Of a stretch of 64,000 nt of DNA, positions 34,438 to 46,839 are shown piece by piece. Each line of letters opens with the position of its first letter. Position 1 is the first letter of the stretch. Source of the DNA: Calendula officinalis (Eukaryota; Streptophyta; Magnoliopsida; Asterales; Asteraceae); contig OY970829.1 of assembly GCA_963853835.1 (NCBI GenBank), positions 77,932,901-77,996,900 on the forward strand, in the 5' to 3' direction. The position numbers were made by a program, and so were the translations under genes. Below the pieces are notes generated by a model that saw only the letters and a list, made by a program, of their open reading frames with translations, searched no databases and was not told where the DNA came from.

Positions 34438-34692
34438 ATGGCTAAAGTAAGCAATCTAATTCTTGTTTTATTGTGTATAATTACAGGAAGTTTGTTTGTA
34501 TGTGGTTCAAGTTCAAAAAGGTCGTTTGTTTTGCACGGTATTTATGACGTACAACTTAAAGAAGATACTCGTAATATCATGAATAAACACGGGTTTGATC
34601 AACCGTTATTGAAGTATTACTGGAGAAGAGCGATGATGGAAAACGGGCCAACCCGACTAGCCCCCGGAGGTCCGGATCCTCATCATCATTAA
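34438..34692 (+). CDS. CLE signalling peptide precursor
   Basis: 84 residues, single exon. The N-terminal signal peptide (core NLILVLLCIITGSLFVCGSS) is followed by a variable region, and the protein ends with TRLAPGGPDPHHH, whose last 12 residues RLAPGGPDPHHH are a clear A-class CLE motif. Secreted, presumably processed to a 12-13-residue arabinosylated or hydroxylated peptide sensed by leucine-rich-repeat receptor kinases. The GGPDP core is shared with the upstream CLE, but the pro-regions are dissimilar, so duplication is old if it occurred at all. ATG context ACCATGG is strong. Confidence 0.94.
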   Translation: MAKVSNLILVLLCIITGSLFVCGSSSKRSFVLHGIYDVQLKEDTRNIMNKHGFDQPLLKYYWRRAMMENGPTRLAPGGPDPHHH

Positions 34693-36221
34693 GTCATGAT
34701 CTTTGTTCATACATTTTGTCTTTTTGTTTTTCATGTTGTGTGTTTTTTCCTCTTGCAATGAGTAATTAGACAAAGGAAACATTTTGTTTCTTTATCTTGT
34801 GTGTTGAACTAGTTGATATTTGACCAAAAAGTACGGATCGGTATTTTCTAATCTAAATGAAGCGTGCACATGTGCTTGCACTTACCATAACTGTCTTTTT
34901 TTTTTTTTGTGCCAAAATAAGTTGCAAATGGGAGTATGGATTATGGACCATAAAATATTGCAAAATGAAAGTACGGATATGATCCTAAATTATAATTTTA
35001 TTTGTACTTTTCTTAAAAACAAATACTACACTAACACAAATAAATAATTAAATTTCTACCACGTCTAGCTTTTAAAACGGTGTTTTTCTAACTAAAAGTC
35101 TAACATCGTATTAATTAATTAAGAGCATAAGATAAAAGTGTTTAATAAACTTAAAGTTATCATTCTTATTGAAAAAATATTTAATACATGTAAAAGATAG
35201 ACTTCATTAATATTTATTATTATTTAATAAATATATTTTTCCAATAGTTAGATAATCTCTTTACAAAAATGCTACTTGAAATAGCTTTGAAAAAACAAAA
35301 CCTGGAGTTTTCCAAAACAAAAGACTAATCGAAATAATTTTAAGAAAAACCTTGAGTTTGTTTTTTTAAATTACTATAATACCTCTAAATAATTAAATTC
35401 ATACCACGTCTAGCCCTCTAATATACATTTTTGTCATTTTACATTTTCTTACTCAAGCTGCAACAACTTTGTCAAATATCTATAAAGATAGAGCTCCACC
35501 TTTCAGTTAGTTTCCCAAACATATCATGTGACATGTAATGCTGAAAATAAGTAACTAAACAAGGAGTAGTTTTGCTTTTGTATGAAGATGAACCTACCTT
35601 ATGAATTCAAATATTTAATGTGGCTATTGTTAGTTGACTTCAGTGTATTTCTAGATGGACAGACTTGAAAATGGTGGTGGTGGATCCATCATGTAGTGCA
35701 GTAGTGTATCATGTGCATACGAACGTTTAATAAATCAAAATTTCTAATTTCCTTAATTAGACTAAATTGATAATCGCTTTGTTACGCCGTTGGCACCAAC
35801 GTAGCTCCTCGGTTGATTATTTTCTTTCTTCTTGTCAGATATCCGATGTGATTGACTACGAGATGTGGGAGAGAGATGAGAGAAGGTAGAGAGAAGGGAA
35901 GAGAAGAGAGAGCATAGATGGGAGGAAAAGATGTTAGCATAAACTTGTCACTGAGGAAAATGATGATATAACGTTAACATAAAAAACTGATGATTTATGA
36001 ATTAATGAGTTAACCGTTTAACATATTTGGATTGAATAATGGTATTTAGTCTATCATTTGGTCATACTTATAGTCTTACTCATTAGATAAATATATATGT
36101 CCAAATCAAGGAATAATATTAAGAGAAAGAATTAATGGATTATACATATCATACTATTAAGTGAATAAGAATATAACTTGGACCAAATATCATTTCATTT
36201 GGATTAGTATATAAAAAGGAG
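34693..36221. other. Intergenic DNA
   Basis: CLE 3' flank, then AT-rich DNA. The phrase AATTTCTACCACGTCTAGC near 35050 recurs as AATTCATACCACGTCTAGC near 35397, a partial tandem duplication of about 350 bp. A GA-rich purine tract lies at 35865-35930. No gene recognised. Confidence 0.4.
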
Positions 36222-36352
36222 AATTGATATTGCTACCACAACTTTTAATAGTTATACCACACAGTACAGATTTTACAACTTACTGTACAAGTATATTAAG
36301 CATTGAGTGTGGTACATACTTTAAAAGTTGTGGTAGAAAAATCACCCTCTTA
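36222..36352. repeat. MITE family D, copy 3
   Basis: Palindromic: CTACCACAACTTTTAA on the left and TTAAAAGTTGTGGTAG on the right, with further pairing outside (ATTGATATTG and AAAAATCACC). About 130 bp. Lies about 470 bases before the GTE-like start codon, in its likely promoter. Confidence 0.75.
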
Positions 36353-36823
36353 TAAAAAGAGCGGGTTCCGTACAAACTCAGAAGCATGGTTGAAACACGC
36401 GCGAGCGCGTGCAGTATCACTCAGTCCACAAACACGCTTCGTCAAGCGATCTATCAAATTGCTCGCTAAATTGTTGCTCGATTGTTTATTTTGTGTTTTT
36501 CCCTCCAATTCGAGCTCTAATTTTCGTTTTCCAACTAACTTTAAATCTTATTTCCCTCTCTCTGTAGATCGATCGGTAGATCATCGTACCACTGAAAACC
36601 CTAATTTTGATACGAAATTCGGTTCCTAGTTTGCAATTCGAACCTTTTTCTGTTCACTTTCGAAGTTTAGCTTACATAATTGCAAAGGATTGATTCTCCT
36701 CGACATTTTGTGGTTGATTCAAATCCTAGCTTCTTCATATTCTTCTCAATTGGAAATCGGTTGGTTTTCTGAAGAGTTAGGGTTTCTAACTTTGGTTATA
36801 GCATCAAATTACTGTTCAAATTA

Positions 36824-37420
36824 ATGGCTTCAGTGTCATTAGATCCCGATAAGATAAACAAAGGTAAGAGTAATTGGGCACAGAGTAATAAAGTTTATGC
36901 AAGACGGTTTAAAAAAGGTGCAAAGATCAACCAAAATCAACGGTCTGCATTCGTTCGGGTCAAAATTGATTTAAAATCTGTGACATCAACGAATGATCTT
37001 AGCAATAAGCTGAAATTAGAGCTTGATCAAGTTAGGGATTTAGTTCAAAAACTCGAAGACAAAAAACGCAGGGTTAAGGCATTTAAAAGCTGTAACAATT
37101 TGCTTCAGAGGTTGATGAAACACAAACATGGTTGGGTGTTTAACGATCCTGTTGATGTTGAGAAGCTAGGGCTTCATGATTACCATGAGATCATTAAACA
37201 TCCAATGGATTTGGGAACAATTAAGGGTCGGCTTGCTCAAAATTTCTATAAGTTCCCTAAGGAATTTGAAGAAGATGTTAGGGTTACGTTTTGTAATGCT
37301 TTGACGTATAATTGCAAAGGGCATGAAGTTCATGGTATGGCGGAACAGATGTTGAATATGTTTGAAAAGAAATGGGCCGTGATTGAATCCGAGTGTAATC
37401 CGGGTTGCAATGGTGTTTGA
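36824..37420 (+). CDS. Short GTE4-like bromodomain protein
   Basis: 198 residues in one exon. Residues about 45-90 match the N-terminal GTE region (VRVKIDLKSV then LKLELDQVRDLVQKLE). The bromodomain spans about 92-190: FKSCNNLLQRLMKHKHGWVF, HPMDLGTIKGRL, then TYNCKGHEVH with the conserved acetyl-lysine-binding Asn. The frame stops just after FEKKWAVIE. Plant GTE proteins are usually much longer, with an NET domain after the bromodomain, and have several introns. This copy therefore looks like a bromodomain-only protein, perhaps a retrocopy or truncated duplicate. No frameshift or internal stop is seen, so it may be functional, binding acetylated histones without NET-mediated partners. ATG 36824 is the start; the upstream open frame at 36303-36629 is probably leader. 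Confidence 0.85.
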   Translation: MASVSLDPDKINKGKSNWAQSNKVYARRFKKGAKINQNQRSAFVRVKIDLKSVTSTNDLSNKLKLELDQVRDLVQKLEDKKRRVKAFKSCNNLLQRLMKHKHGWVFNDPVDVEKLGLHDYHEIIKHPMDLGTIKGRLAQNFYKFPKEFEEDVRVTFCNALTYNCKGHEVHGMAEQMLNMFEKKWAVIESECNPGCNGV

Positions 37421-38682
37421 TGCACACACAGCATGTTCACCTAAGATATTGATATGGGTCATTTTAGTTAATTCTGTAAGTAGTTAATCACGTAATTGTA
37501 TTGTCTCTTAGTTCAGTAAGGCACATGTGTCAGCTTCTAATTGGGTAGGGGAGGAGGCGGTTAGTTAGGGGCTGTCTGATTTGCGTCAGACTCGGCATAT
37601 TTGTTTTCCTCAATTTTGTCTAACTCGGTCCAAATATCAGGTTCGGTTCAAACCATTTTGTTGTTCTGTAAAAATGAAAATAGAGAGTAACTCAGTTAGA
37701 ACTTCGTGAGCAACTAACTCAATCAACAACTAACTCAGTCATCACTAGCGCAGTCAATGATAGTCAAACGGCCCTTAGTTAGGTTTGTAAGTCAAATGCA
37801 TAGTAGTATAAGTAAATAAGGAGCTATTGTAACACGTAAAGTAACTTTTGGATCATTTGTGATATTAAATACTGTATAACTAAAGAGAGTTGCTCTCGGG
37901 GTTGAATTGAGATCCATGTGTTCTTGTGTGATTTATATTCTGAATTTTGCTTGATTCTTGTGGGAAAGCCTATTTAAAAAGCGTATTAATTTAATAAGCG
38001 ATAATAAACTTGAATTTTGAAGCTTATTTAGCTCAAAAGCCCCTTAAATAAATTTTCCTGTGCATATTGTTGTTGACTTTGTCATGAGTAATCTATTATC
38101 ATGGAAAGTAATGTTCAACTATATGTTTGACAAAACTAGCTAAACAATGTGAAATGACATAAAACATCAAATAAGAGAGCTAATTGTTGGAGAAACGGTT
38201 TCCAAACGTTACTCTAGCCGGCCAAGTGGCATTACTTAGGAAAAGGATCGACCCCATTACCTTTAGGAGATCATTTTAGATGCTTTTACAACTAAGTCAT
38301 CACCAAGTATTCAATGACATAAAAATGTACATATAAAATTCATATTGAAAACTTATGCCAATTTGTATTAGGTCTATGTATAATATTTCTTTAGAGGATT
38401 CTCGGTTAGTTGAATAGTAGCATTGGTTAATGCGTAAATTAGTCGCAACAAAGAAAGTAGTTATCGAACAAAGAAATAGCCCAGAGAATAAAACAATGCA
38501 TCAAGCACTCTTTTAGTTGTCGTAAAGGGTATATGGGTAAGATAAAGTTCCCTTATTATTGTAAGCCTAATGCCTCACTCGAACAAAACAAGTACAACAA
38601 AAGTTTAACCAATGTCCAAAACTGTGACAATTTTTATATAAATAGCGAGAATGATTTCATAACCAAACCATGGTTATGGTTT
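37421..38682. other. GTE-like 3' flank and intergenic DNA
   Basis: The convergent MDH gene ends at 38683. The region holds a SINE-like copy at 38190 and a stretch near 37975-38055 with AAGCTTATTTAGC-type words like the hAT MITE at 50675. No other gene. Confidence 0.4.
38190..38310 (-). repeat. SINE-like family S, copy 7
   Basis: GGATCGACCCCATTACCTTT then GATCATTTTAGATGCTTTTA, the reversed head of the family. The tail is diverged. Confidence 0.5.
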
Positions 38683-41239
38683 CTAACTCTGGTTAGCGAA
38701 CTTGATACCCTTCTCAATTGATGACTTTAACTCAGGTAGAAGTGCTTCCAAACCTTGTTTCTCATAGTCTGAAAGTGACCCCAAACCTAAGACTTCCTCA
38801 ACACCATTCTTCCCAAGTCTCACCTGTTCAAAATATGCATTGATTATTCAAATACTTCACAATAACTTTGAAACGGAAAAAAAAAAATTGTTAAATAAAT
38901 TGTTATTTTTTTCATTGAGGGGAAGTAAAAAAAGAATATAAGATTCAAAGGAAAACTAACGGGGTGTTTGGGATTGCTTATTGAAAATAATTTATGCGTT
39001 TTGAAATTAGATAATCAGCAGTTACAAAACGTCGCGTGATTATGAAAAATTGTGTTTGGATTTGATTATACTGTGTAAAATCACAATAATCAGATAACCA
39101 GTTTTTTTTAGTGTATGACAAATCTGATTATTTGTTTAGTTAATAGGTAAAAAAATGCAAATAATCAGTTCTCAAAGCGAAAAAAATTGCGTTTTGGGTC
39201 ATAAAAACGCAGATTATTATTTTTTTAATTCTTTTTTACAAACACTCATTTTAGATTAATTGCGTTTTAAAAACGCAATAAGCAGATAATCAGTTACAAA
39301 TCACAATCCCAAACACCCCTAAAAGAAATAAGAGTAATGGTGAGAAGTACCTTTGAGGCAAAGAAAGGTAGTTCGGTTACATTTGATTGCACAAATGAGC
39401 ATTCAACAACATCTGGGACACCATTAAGTCCCTTCAAACAAGCATCAGCAAATATTGCTCCTGCATAACTGCATAAACAATTATGATAATATAAGAATCA
39501 ATACTTTATAATATAAAATAAATAATACAAAATATAAAATTAAAATAACTGTTAAAACTTACGCCATTGAGAGTGTAGCAGAACCCTTTCCAGCTTTTGC
39601 CTCCACAACTTCTGTTCCACCATCTTGAGTTCGTTTTGTAAGAGCAACTATTTCTTCATCTGATAGATTGTTTGCTTGTGGTGTAGCCTTAATTTAAATA
39701 TTAAAACCACTCATTAGTACCATACACATACAAAACTGTTATAAAAGTACAAATTACCTGAGAAAACAAGGGTAGAATGGTAACACCGGCATGTCCACCA
39801 ACAACAGGCACATTAACACCTGAAACATTCAAAAACTAATTATAAAATTGATTAAAATTGATTGATGAAAAGATTAAGATGTGATAGTTATTATACCAGC
39901 AACTGGAACCTTTGCCTTTCCTGCATAGAAAGTTTTTGCCCTAACAACATCAAGTGTGGTCACACCAAACAACCTTCTCTCATCGTATGTACCTGCTTTC
40001 TTGAACACCTCAGAAGCAATGGGTACAGTTGAGTTCACAGGGTTGCTGATCATGTTAACCAATGCCTGACAATAAATTAATATATAAATAAATAAAATTT
40101 TGATTAAAATTGTGTAATTATGGTAGGTGAGTACTTACGTGAGGGCAATACTTAGCAATAGCAGTGCACAAACCATTAACAATACCAGCATTAATGTTGA
40201 ACAGATCATCACGGGTCATACCGGGCTTCCTTGGTACACCAGCAGGAATGATGACAACATCAGCTCCTTCCAATGCCTTACCCAAGTTTTCTTCACCCAT
40301 GTAACCAACCACCTATGCATGAAACCACCATTATATTCAAATCTCAACAATTCAAACATATATCTCACATACATTCTACTTGAGTTGTAAATACTAAACT
40401 GATTGGAAATTTACAATCTAATCATTTTCTTACAGTTGTAGATTTATATGTATTGAATTTGAAATCTCTTGTACCAATAGCTACCAATAATTATATAAAT
40501 ACACATGAAAAAATAGGATTTTCAAACAATAGCAACCAGATTAATTAACAATTCACAGCAACAACGTTTATACCTCAAAAATTCACAGTAACACCTGTCA
40601 CATACATTAGATTGCAGTTGGAAGTACTCAAATGATTACAAGTTGATCAGTTTTTAACGCTTTAATAGAATTGAACTGTTAAAATTAAAATCGTTAAAAG
40701 CAATGGCTACAAAAATGATATAAAGACAAGAGATTTTTCAGATGATAGCAAACAGATATCTAAAATTAAGGCGGATTGGACGAGGTAATATCAATCTAAT
40801 TATTTTTAACAGAAACTAAATCGAATAGAGCACGGTAACATCTAAAACCCTAGAAGTACGATTTGATCAAAATCAACACGATTAACAGTTTAAAGCTACT
40901 GGAATGCGAGAAATCGGTATTCAATTTTCAGAATTAAACGAATGGTGGACAATAAAAGGCGATTAAATTTGGTTAGGGATAAACCTCAGATCTGGTGTTG
41001 ATGTGGCTGACGTCAGCGGCAACACCGGGAGTACCGGCAATATCGTATAGAGAGAGGCTAGATACGAGAGGATTTAACTTCATCAGAAGTGAAAGCGGCT
41101 GTCCTATACCGCCGGCGGCACCCAAAACAACGACCTTACGCTCCGGAGCAGACTCCGATGAGAAACTCCGGCGTAGTAAAGTAGAAGATGAAGATTTCTG
41201 AAGGGAAGATTGGATCGATCTCAGCATAGCTGTCCTCAT
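38683..41239 (-). CDS. mMDH: Mitochondrial NAD-dependent malate dehydrogenase
   Basis: Seven exons: 41239-40985, 40312-40139, 40065-39897, 39819-39758, 39687-39563, 39468-39351 and 38823-38683. All junctions are GT-AG and in phase, giving 347 residues, close to the usual 340-345. Residues 1-27 are Arg/Ser-rich (LLRRSFSSES), a mitochondrial transit peptide. Next comes the Rossmann fold VVVLGAAGGIGQPLSLLMK. The substrate motif VPRKPGMTRDDLF follows at about residues 111-123. The catalytic histidine is in VVGGHAGVTILP, and LGVTTLDVVRAKTF-type sequence is present (LFGVTTLDVVRAKTF). The protein ends KGIKFANQS. It interconverts malate and oxaloacetate in the TCA cycle and the malate shuttle in the matrix, as a dimer. 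No lesion seen. Intron 6 carries a hAT-type MITE. Confidence 0.97.
38961..39319. repeat. hAT-type MITE in MDH intron 6 (family C, copy 1)
   Basis: Perfect 16-bp inverted ends GGGGTGTTTGGGATTG and CAATCCCAAACACCCC. The interior has words such as AATAATCAG and AAAACGCA in both orientations. About 359 bp, non-coding. A truncated copy is at 13058-13297. No exact 8-bp duplication is visible. Confidence 0.85.
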
Positions 41240-42524
41240 TGTTGTTCTCTGCTTGCTGCTTTCTAGAGAGAGAAAGTAGAGAGAGCTGAAAGACGGAGAA
41301 TAATGAAAAATGAGGAACCACTGTTGCTTTTTAGATAAAAGAAGTAGTTGGAGATAATGACAATACTGGTCCCTGGTTTATTATTCTATCTACATTTTTG
41401 TCTCTAAAAGTGAATTGCACATATAGTCTCTTTTTTTCCTTCCTAAAAATGATATTTTCGTTTATAATGGACTTCCTCGAGGTGTTTGAACTTTATTCGT
41501 GATATACCCGATTTAAATATCGTGATTGTTTTTAAACCTTCTTATGATCATCGAGTAAATATGTATCTAGAGAAATGATCAAACCTGTAACCTTTAGTAG
41601 ATTATTTAAATGTCTTTACCACTAGAAAATCAATTATACATCAATTTTTTGTAAATAATTAGTCTCCTTTAGTTTTCTTTCATCTTGGTTTCATCCAAAG
41701 AAAAAACAAACACTCATGCACACATATTCATTGATAAGCCTTAGAGCTTAAAATCTATTGAACTATACGCTTTTTTCATGTATTAAAAATGAGTAAAAAC
41801 AAATTTGTTTCAAACGATAAGAAATGTAATTAATAGCCTAAACTATTCACATATATGATTCTCCCTTTTTATGTATTAAAACTTCATAGTTTATTTATTT
41901 GTAGACGGTAGTTTTAATTAGCATAGGGGACTCTAAAAAGAAAGTCAATAAATGCAGGTGGATAGAAGCAATTTAAAAAAAAAAAAACTACTGTTCATCC
42001 TCCTCACATCCAAGTTTGTAAATATATATTAGTTAATTAAGACACAGTGAAAGTGAAATCTATATTTTAATTTAACCGTTCTCGTAATTGTATCTAAACT
42101 TTCCACTTACCATCTGATAATATTATTCTATAGATTCATGATCACTAGAAGATCATATTAAATGCTCTTAATACTAGACCATCATCATATAATTCCTAGT
42201 AAAAGGAAAATTGTTTATTACCTTATACGAAGTATATACAAATCTCATTCAAGATCACCGTTCATTAAGATTTTGAAACGGTGTTTCTAAAATAAGTCCG
42301 TTCCGTTTTCAAAATTGTGGATGAGACAGGAATTTGTGGATGCCACCTCACTCAAATTAATATGAAGATGCCACCTTCAAATTAATATAGAGATTCCACC
42401 TCACAATAAGGGCGTGAATGGGTGATTGTCCATATTTTCCATTAATAAATTAACATAAACAAATAAATAAATAACTAAAGGGAAATTTTCAAATTTGTGG
42501 ATGAGGCAAACACCTTCTATAATA
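41240..42524. other. MDH upstream region and intergenic DNA
   Basis: The first about 100 bases are pyrimidine-rich on the minus strand (CTCTCTCTACTTTCTCTCTC), typical of a plant 5' UTR. Beyond that lies a SINE-like copy at 41473 and AT-rich DNA with short direct repeats near 42330-42400 (GATGCCACCT, GATTCCACCT). Confidence 0.45.
41473..41633 (-). repeat. SINE-like family S, copy 8
   Basis: TTCGTGATATACCCGATTTA, TATGATCATCGAGTAAATAT and a reversed head ending TTTACCACTAG. Confidence 0.65.
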
Positions 42525-42794
42525 CTCTCTCCGTCCCATAAAAAAAAACTTCTAATTCTACTTTGACACAAATTTTAAGGTGATAGTTAGTGGTGAGGTT
42601 ATTAATAATAATTTTAATTAAAATATAAAATTGGTTTAGAGAGAAAAAGATAGTTAGTGGATATTTAGTGGTAGGGTATTTAGTAATAATTATATTTTAT
42701 TATGTAGAGCCCATCAAAAGTAACAAATGAGAAGTTTTTTGTGGGACAAAAAATTTAAGGTGAAATGAGAAAAAATTTTGTGGGACAGAGGGAG
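42525..42794. repeat. Stowaway-like MITE family A, copy 2
   Basis: Starts CTCTCTCCGTCCCATAAAAA, ends TTTTGTGGGACAGAGGGAG, TA on both sides. 270 bp. Confidence 0.85.
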
Positions 42795-42796
42795 TA

Positions 42797-44096
42797 CTTT
42801 TTAGATTGTAGTTAAAGGGAAATAAACATATTTTACTATATATGTAGTTAAATCATTATTTTCTAAATTATATTGCTCTTGGGTGACAATTATATATTTA
42901 CCATATACATTCATGCAGCAAAGAAAAAGTTCACACCGTGAAGTCACACACTCACACCGAGGATCTCATATGGCCGCGTAAGAAATCAAAACCGATTGGA
43001 ATAAGAATTGACTCTTTATATCAAAAAAATTAGTTTAAAAAAATTAGATTTAAAATCTCACTGCAACGTGTGGGTTTAACAATTCTTGTTGCATACAAAA
43101 ACAACAAATGTTTTTCCTAGTACAGAACAAAACAATAGCAAATGGACTTGTTCCCGCAGATATGCAAAAAAGATGGGAAGCCGCTCAATACAACTAATAA
43201 TGGGTATTGTGATTCCCGATGTTATTTTCACTACCATCGTTTTCTCTTTAATTATTCACCAACGGTATACTAAAAAAATATATTAATATATTTTAAAAGG
43301 TAGTGTTTGATAAAAAGAGCTTGAATTATTAAACGGCATTTGTTTTGAGAACTCCAATTTAAAATTTAGAAATAACAGTGTTTAGTTTTTTTAAAGGTGT
43401 TTTTATTCATAACACACTTCGTAAAGTGTGGATGGATTTTACTTGTGATATACGAGACCTAATAATTAATGTAAATGTTTACAAACCTTCTTATGACAAT
43501 CTAGTAAATGTTTACCTATTGTGACTTTTAAAAAATCATTTCACACCTCCTTATCATTAGACTATTACCAGATAAAAGAGAAAATTATCATTCTATAAAA
43601 AGCTAAATTTACACCTATCACAAAGTGAAAGAAAAAAAATGTTGTTAACCTTTAAAACTGAGGTGAATAAATGTGGTTTATTCCATTTGTCGATGACTCT
43701 ATTCCTTTGTGGAAAAAAAAAGAAAAAAAAAACAAGATACGTTTGTATTTCATTTATTATAGTATTTAATGATGGTAGTTGCCTCAAAATTTTCAGAATT
43801 GTTATTTATTAATTTTATTATTAAAAATAACAACAAATATATATTACATTTGATAGATATTTTTGTCTATTAATGAAATATTAAACTATATATAATTTAG
43901 ATGTAAGTGAATAACATATTTTGGTTATTTTGTTAATGTGTTTAGCAAAATTTAAGAACATGTCTACCTTTTCAAGCATTTATAGTTTTTTTTTTTGTTA
44001 ATTTACTATGTTTCGTCTCCTTAACATTTTGGCTTGGCTTTTGAATATTATATAATAATCATAAATTTTTAATGTAGTTTGTATAATAACTTAATA
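42797..44096. other. Intergenic DNA
   Basis: A SINE-like copy lies at 43422. The rest is AT-rich without recognisable genes. Confidence 0.4.
43422..43570 (-). repeat. SINE-like family S, copy 9
   Basis: CTTGTGATATACGAGACCTA, CTTCTTATGACAATCTAGTA and a reversed head ending ATTAGACTATTACC. Confidence 0.65.
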
Positions 44097-44402
44097 CTTC
44101 CTCCGATTCAAAATAAGTGATACACTTTGAATTTCACGGATTTTGAGGCAAAAATTTATAATGATGGTTAAATTAGATTAATTAGATGGTTAGTGGAAAA
44201 TGGGTCCCACACCTTTTAAATAAAGTGGAGTTAATGATGTTTAAAAGTAAAAGTAAGGCTAAAGGGGTCTTTTCACTTTGTTAAAGTAGATAGTTAGTGG
44301 GTGTGGGTCCCATTATTTTTTGCCAAATAAGGTAAATTTTCAAAGTGTATCACTTATTTTGATACACCCCAAAAAGGAAAGTGTAGTTTGAATCGGAGGA
44401 AG
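44097..44402. repeat. Stowaway-like MITE family B, copy 3
   Basis: Starts CTTCCTCCGATTCAAAATAA, ends TTTGAATCGGAGGAAG, TA on both sides. Confidence 0.88.
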
Positions 44403-44865
44403 TATTATAATTTTTAGAAGTTATAAATTTACGAATGTATTGTTCTTGTCAATAAAATATAAAAAGTAGAATAAGTGGACATACAGTTATTTAATATTAT
44501 TCTTAAGATTTTATATAAATGAACAATATAGTGCCACGGTGCCATTTGAAGTAAAATTCATTTACAACCTTTGTATATATATTTTGCTTTTTGTTTATAT
44601 GAAAGTTGGAAAGAATAACATGTATTTTTCGCACTAAAAATGTATTCAAACTCTAAATTCAATAAACAATTGATGTGTTAATATAATTTAAAACCACTTT
44701 TTAGCATAATAATATATTTATTTGAGAAATACGGTTTATAAATTTACGAATGTTTGGTTTATAGAAAATGAATTGACTATTGATATAAAAGTTTAGGAAT
44801 GGAGTGGATGGAAATGAGAATAATTTAACATGTTTAACAAAATCGGATAAAAGCCTGAGCTATGA

Positions 44866-45010
44866 TTTAAGGGTAGTGATTTTGGGACCGTATAAATTAC
44901 TTCACCCGCACACTGTACAAGATTTAAAGTATATTGTACAAGTAATGTAAAATACTCGTAGTAGTTATAGTGCTTAGAGTAATTTATGTGATTATAAAAT
45001 TACTTCTCAT
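44866..45010. repeat. MITE family D, copy 4 (diverged)
   Basis: ACACTGTACAAGATTTAAAG and TATTGTACAAGTAAT flank a centre resembling copy 3; arms GGGTAGTGATTTTGGGACC and GATTATAAAATTACTTCTC pair only loosely. Confidence 0.4.
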
Positions 45011-45349
45011 GATTTTAAGCTCACAAAAGGTTTAAACGGGGCCGAGGACAGAAAAGCCCAGCCCAAATCCCAGCTTGGGCCGATGGTCCTAACTCCTAAA
45101 CATGCACGAGGGCACAAGGTAATCATTTACCAAAATTCTTAAAATGATGAATTACATAACAATATTTGAAATGAGTAATGGTATTTGTGTCTACTCATGA
45201 TTCTACTAATTTGATGATGACAAGTGTCAAAATTAAAGGATGATATGAAGAGAGAGAATTAGTAGATGACACAGGTCAAGTTTAGAAGTGGGTAAGCATA
45301 TGGGCCGGTAAATGGTAGGCACAAATATCATTTCTCATTTGAAATTATC

Positions 45350-45485
45350 TCCCAAATGTCACATGTTCAATTTTTTCCCTATATAAATATTTACCAAATG
45401 GACAATAAATAGGGGTAGGTTCTGAAACGGCAATATCAATGATTACGCTGTGTATATCACGAGCAAGTTCAACCATCTTAGAAAG
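45350..45485 (+). repeat. SINE-like family S, copy 10
   Basis: AAATATTTACCAAATGGACA, GGTTCTGAAACGGCAATATC and GTGTATATCACGAGCAAGTT in order. Confidence 0.65.
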
Positions 45486-46839
45486 CGTGAGCTGCGTGAC
45501 ATAAATCAAAATACCCTTTTAAAAAACATATAATTCTTAAAAAGGTCGACAAGAATTCGAGTAAAAATGTTAAAACCTTGAAGTCAACTCACTGACTTAT
45601 ATATGTACTCAAACTCAATAAAGAAATATAGACAATCTGTTGAACAAACCTCATTAAAACAAACAAACACCATACTTGAAGCCTTACTAATTACCTACCG
45701 GTTGTTGCATGAAGTTGTTATCTCTTGCTTGCAACACAATCCAAAATGTCACTTATTATAGACAAAAATATGAACACACAACATTCCATTCCAATCTACT
45801 TCACCCACAACTCTTAAAATGACAACTTTACCCTTGACCGATCGCCGGAACCAATACCTCTTTCCCGCCGCACTTGTTTCACTTCTTTTTATCGGGTCTC
45901 TACGAATTGTACTCGATAATTTGAAAAACGACTACCACACAAGTGGTTTTTTCCGGCCGCCAGGTGGCGGTTATCAGGTGGTTAGACAACCGGTTCGTGT
46001 ATCCGAGGATGAAATTTTTGAAAAAGATTGCAATATATTTGAAGGAAAATGGGTTTGGGATAATGAGTCACACCCACTCTACACAGAAGAAAGTTGTCCA
46101 CTTTTGGTCAAACAAGTTACTTGCCAAAAAAATGGGAGGCCTGATTCATCGTATCAGATATGGAAATGGCAACCTCATGGATGCAATTTACCGAGGTCAA
46201 AGTCAAAGTCAAAGTGATTATATGATTGTTTTGTTTGTTTGGTGTGTTATAATTGGGGTGTATTTATGGTTTTTGTAGGTTTAATGCTTGTTGGAGATTT
46301 TGAGGGATAAAAGGCTTATGTTTGTTGGGGACTCCGTACAAAGAAGCATGTTTGACTCAATGGTGTGTTTGGTTCAGTCTGTAATTCCTGAAGGCGAGAA
46401 ATCTCTAAAAAGAGTCCCTCCTAGAAAGATTTTTAGAGCTGAGGTAATTCATTAACACCGTAAATTGTTGTACCTTGTGCAGTTAGATTTGTAATTAAAT
46501 GTGCTAAAGGTGGTCAAACCATACTAATAATAATAGTTATGTCATCATTTTATTACCGACAAAAAAAAAAAAATCCGGTTGCAATTACTTAAGTGATCAG
46601 CTTTTTTAAGTAAAATTAACCTTAATTAAAAAAAATGACGAAAGTGAATTTTTTTAGAAGGTATGATACAGTACTACTAAGTACTAAGTGTATCACCCTT
46701 TTTTATTAACAAAATTTTAGTGATCAAAATAATTAAAATATATATATTATTACAATAATAATAAATAATTTTCGTTATACAATTTGGGTAATTTTCGACC
46801 TCTTTACCCCAGTCAAAATCCTAATCTGACACTAGCTTT

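Larger units (their letters stand above)
44405..45818. other. Upstream region of the TBL pseudogene
   Basis: Holds a probable family D MITE at 44866 and a SINE-like copy at 45350. Otherwise AT-rich. No gene. Confidence 0.4.

Noticed and set aside
36303..36629. 108-codon frame upstream of the GTE-like gene
   Set aside because: It starts inside a MITE and reads through a typical 5' leader; no family resemblance.
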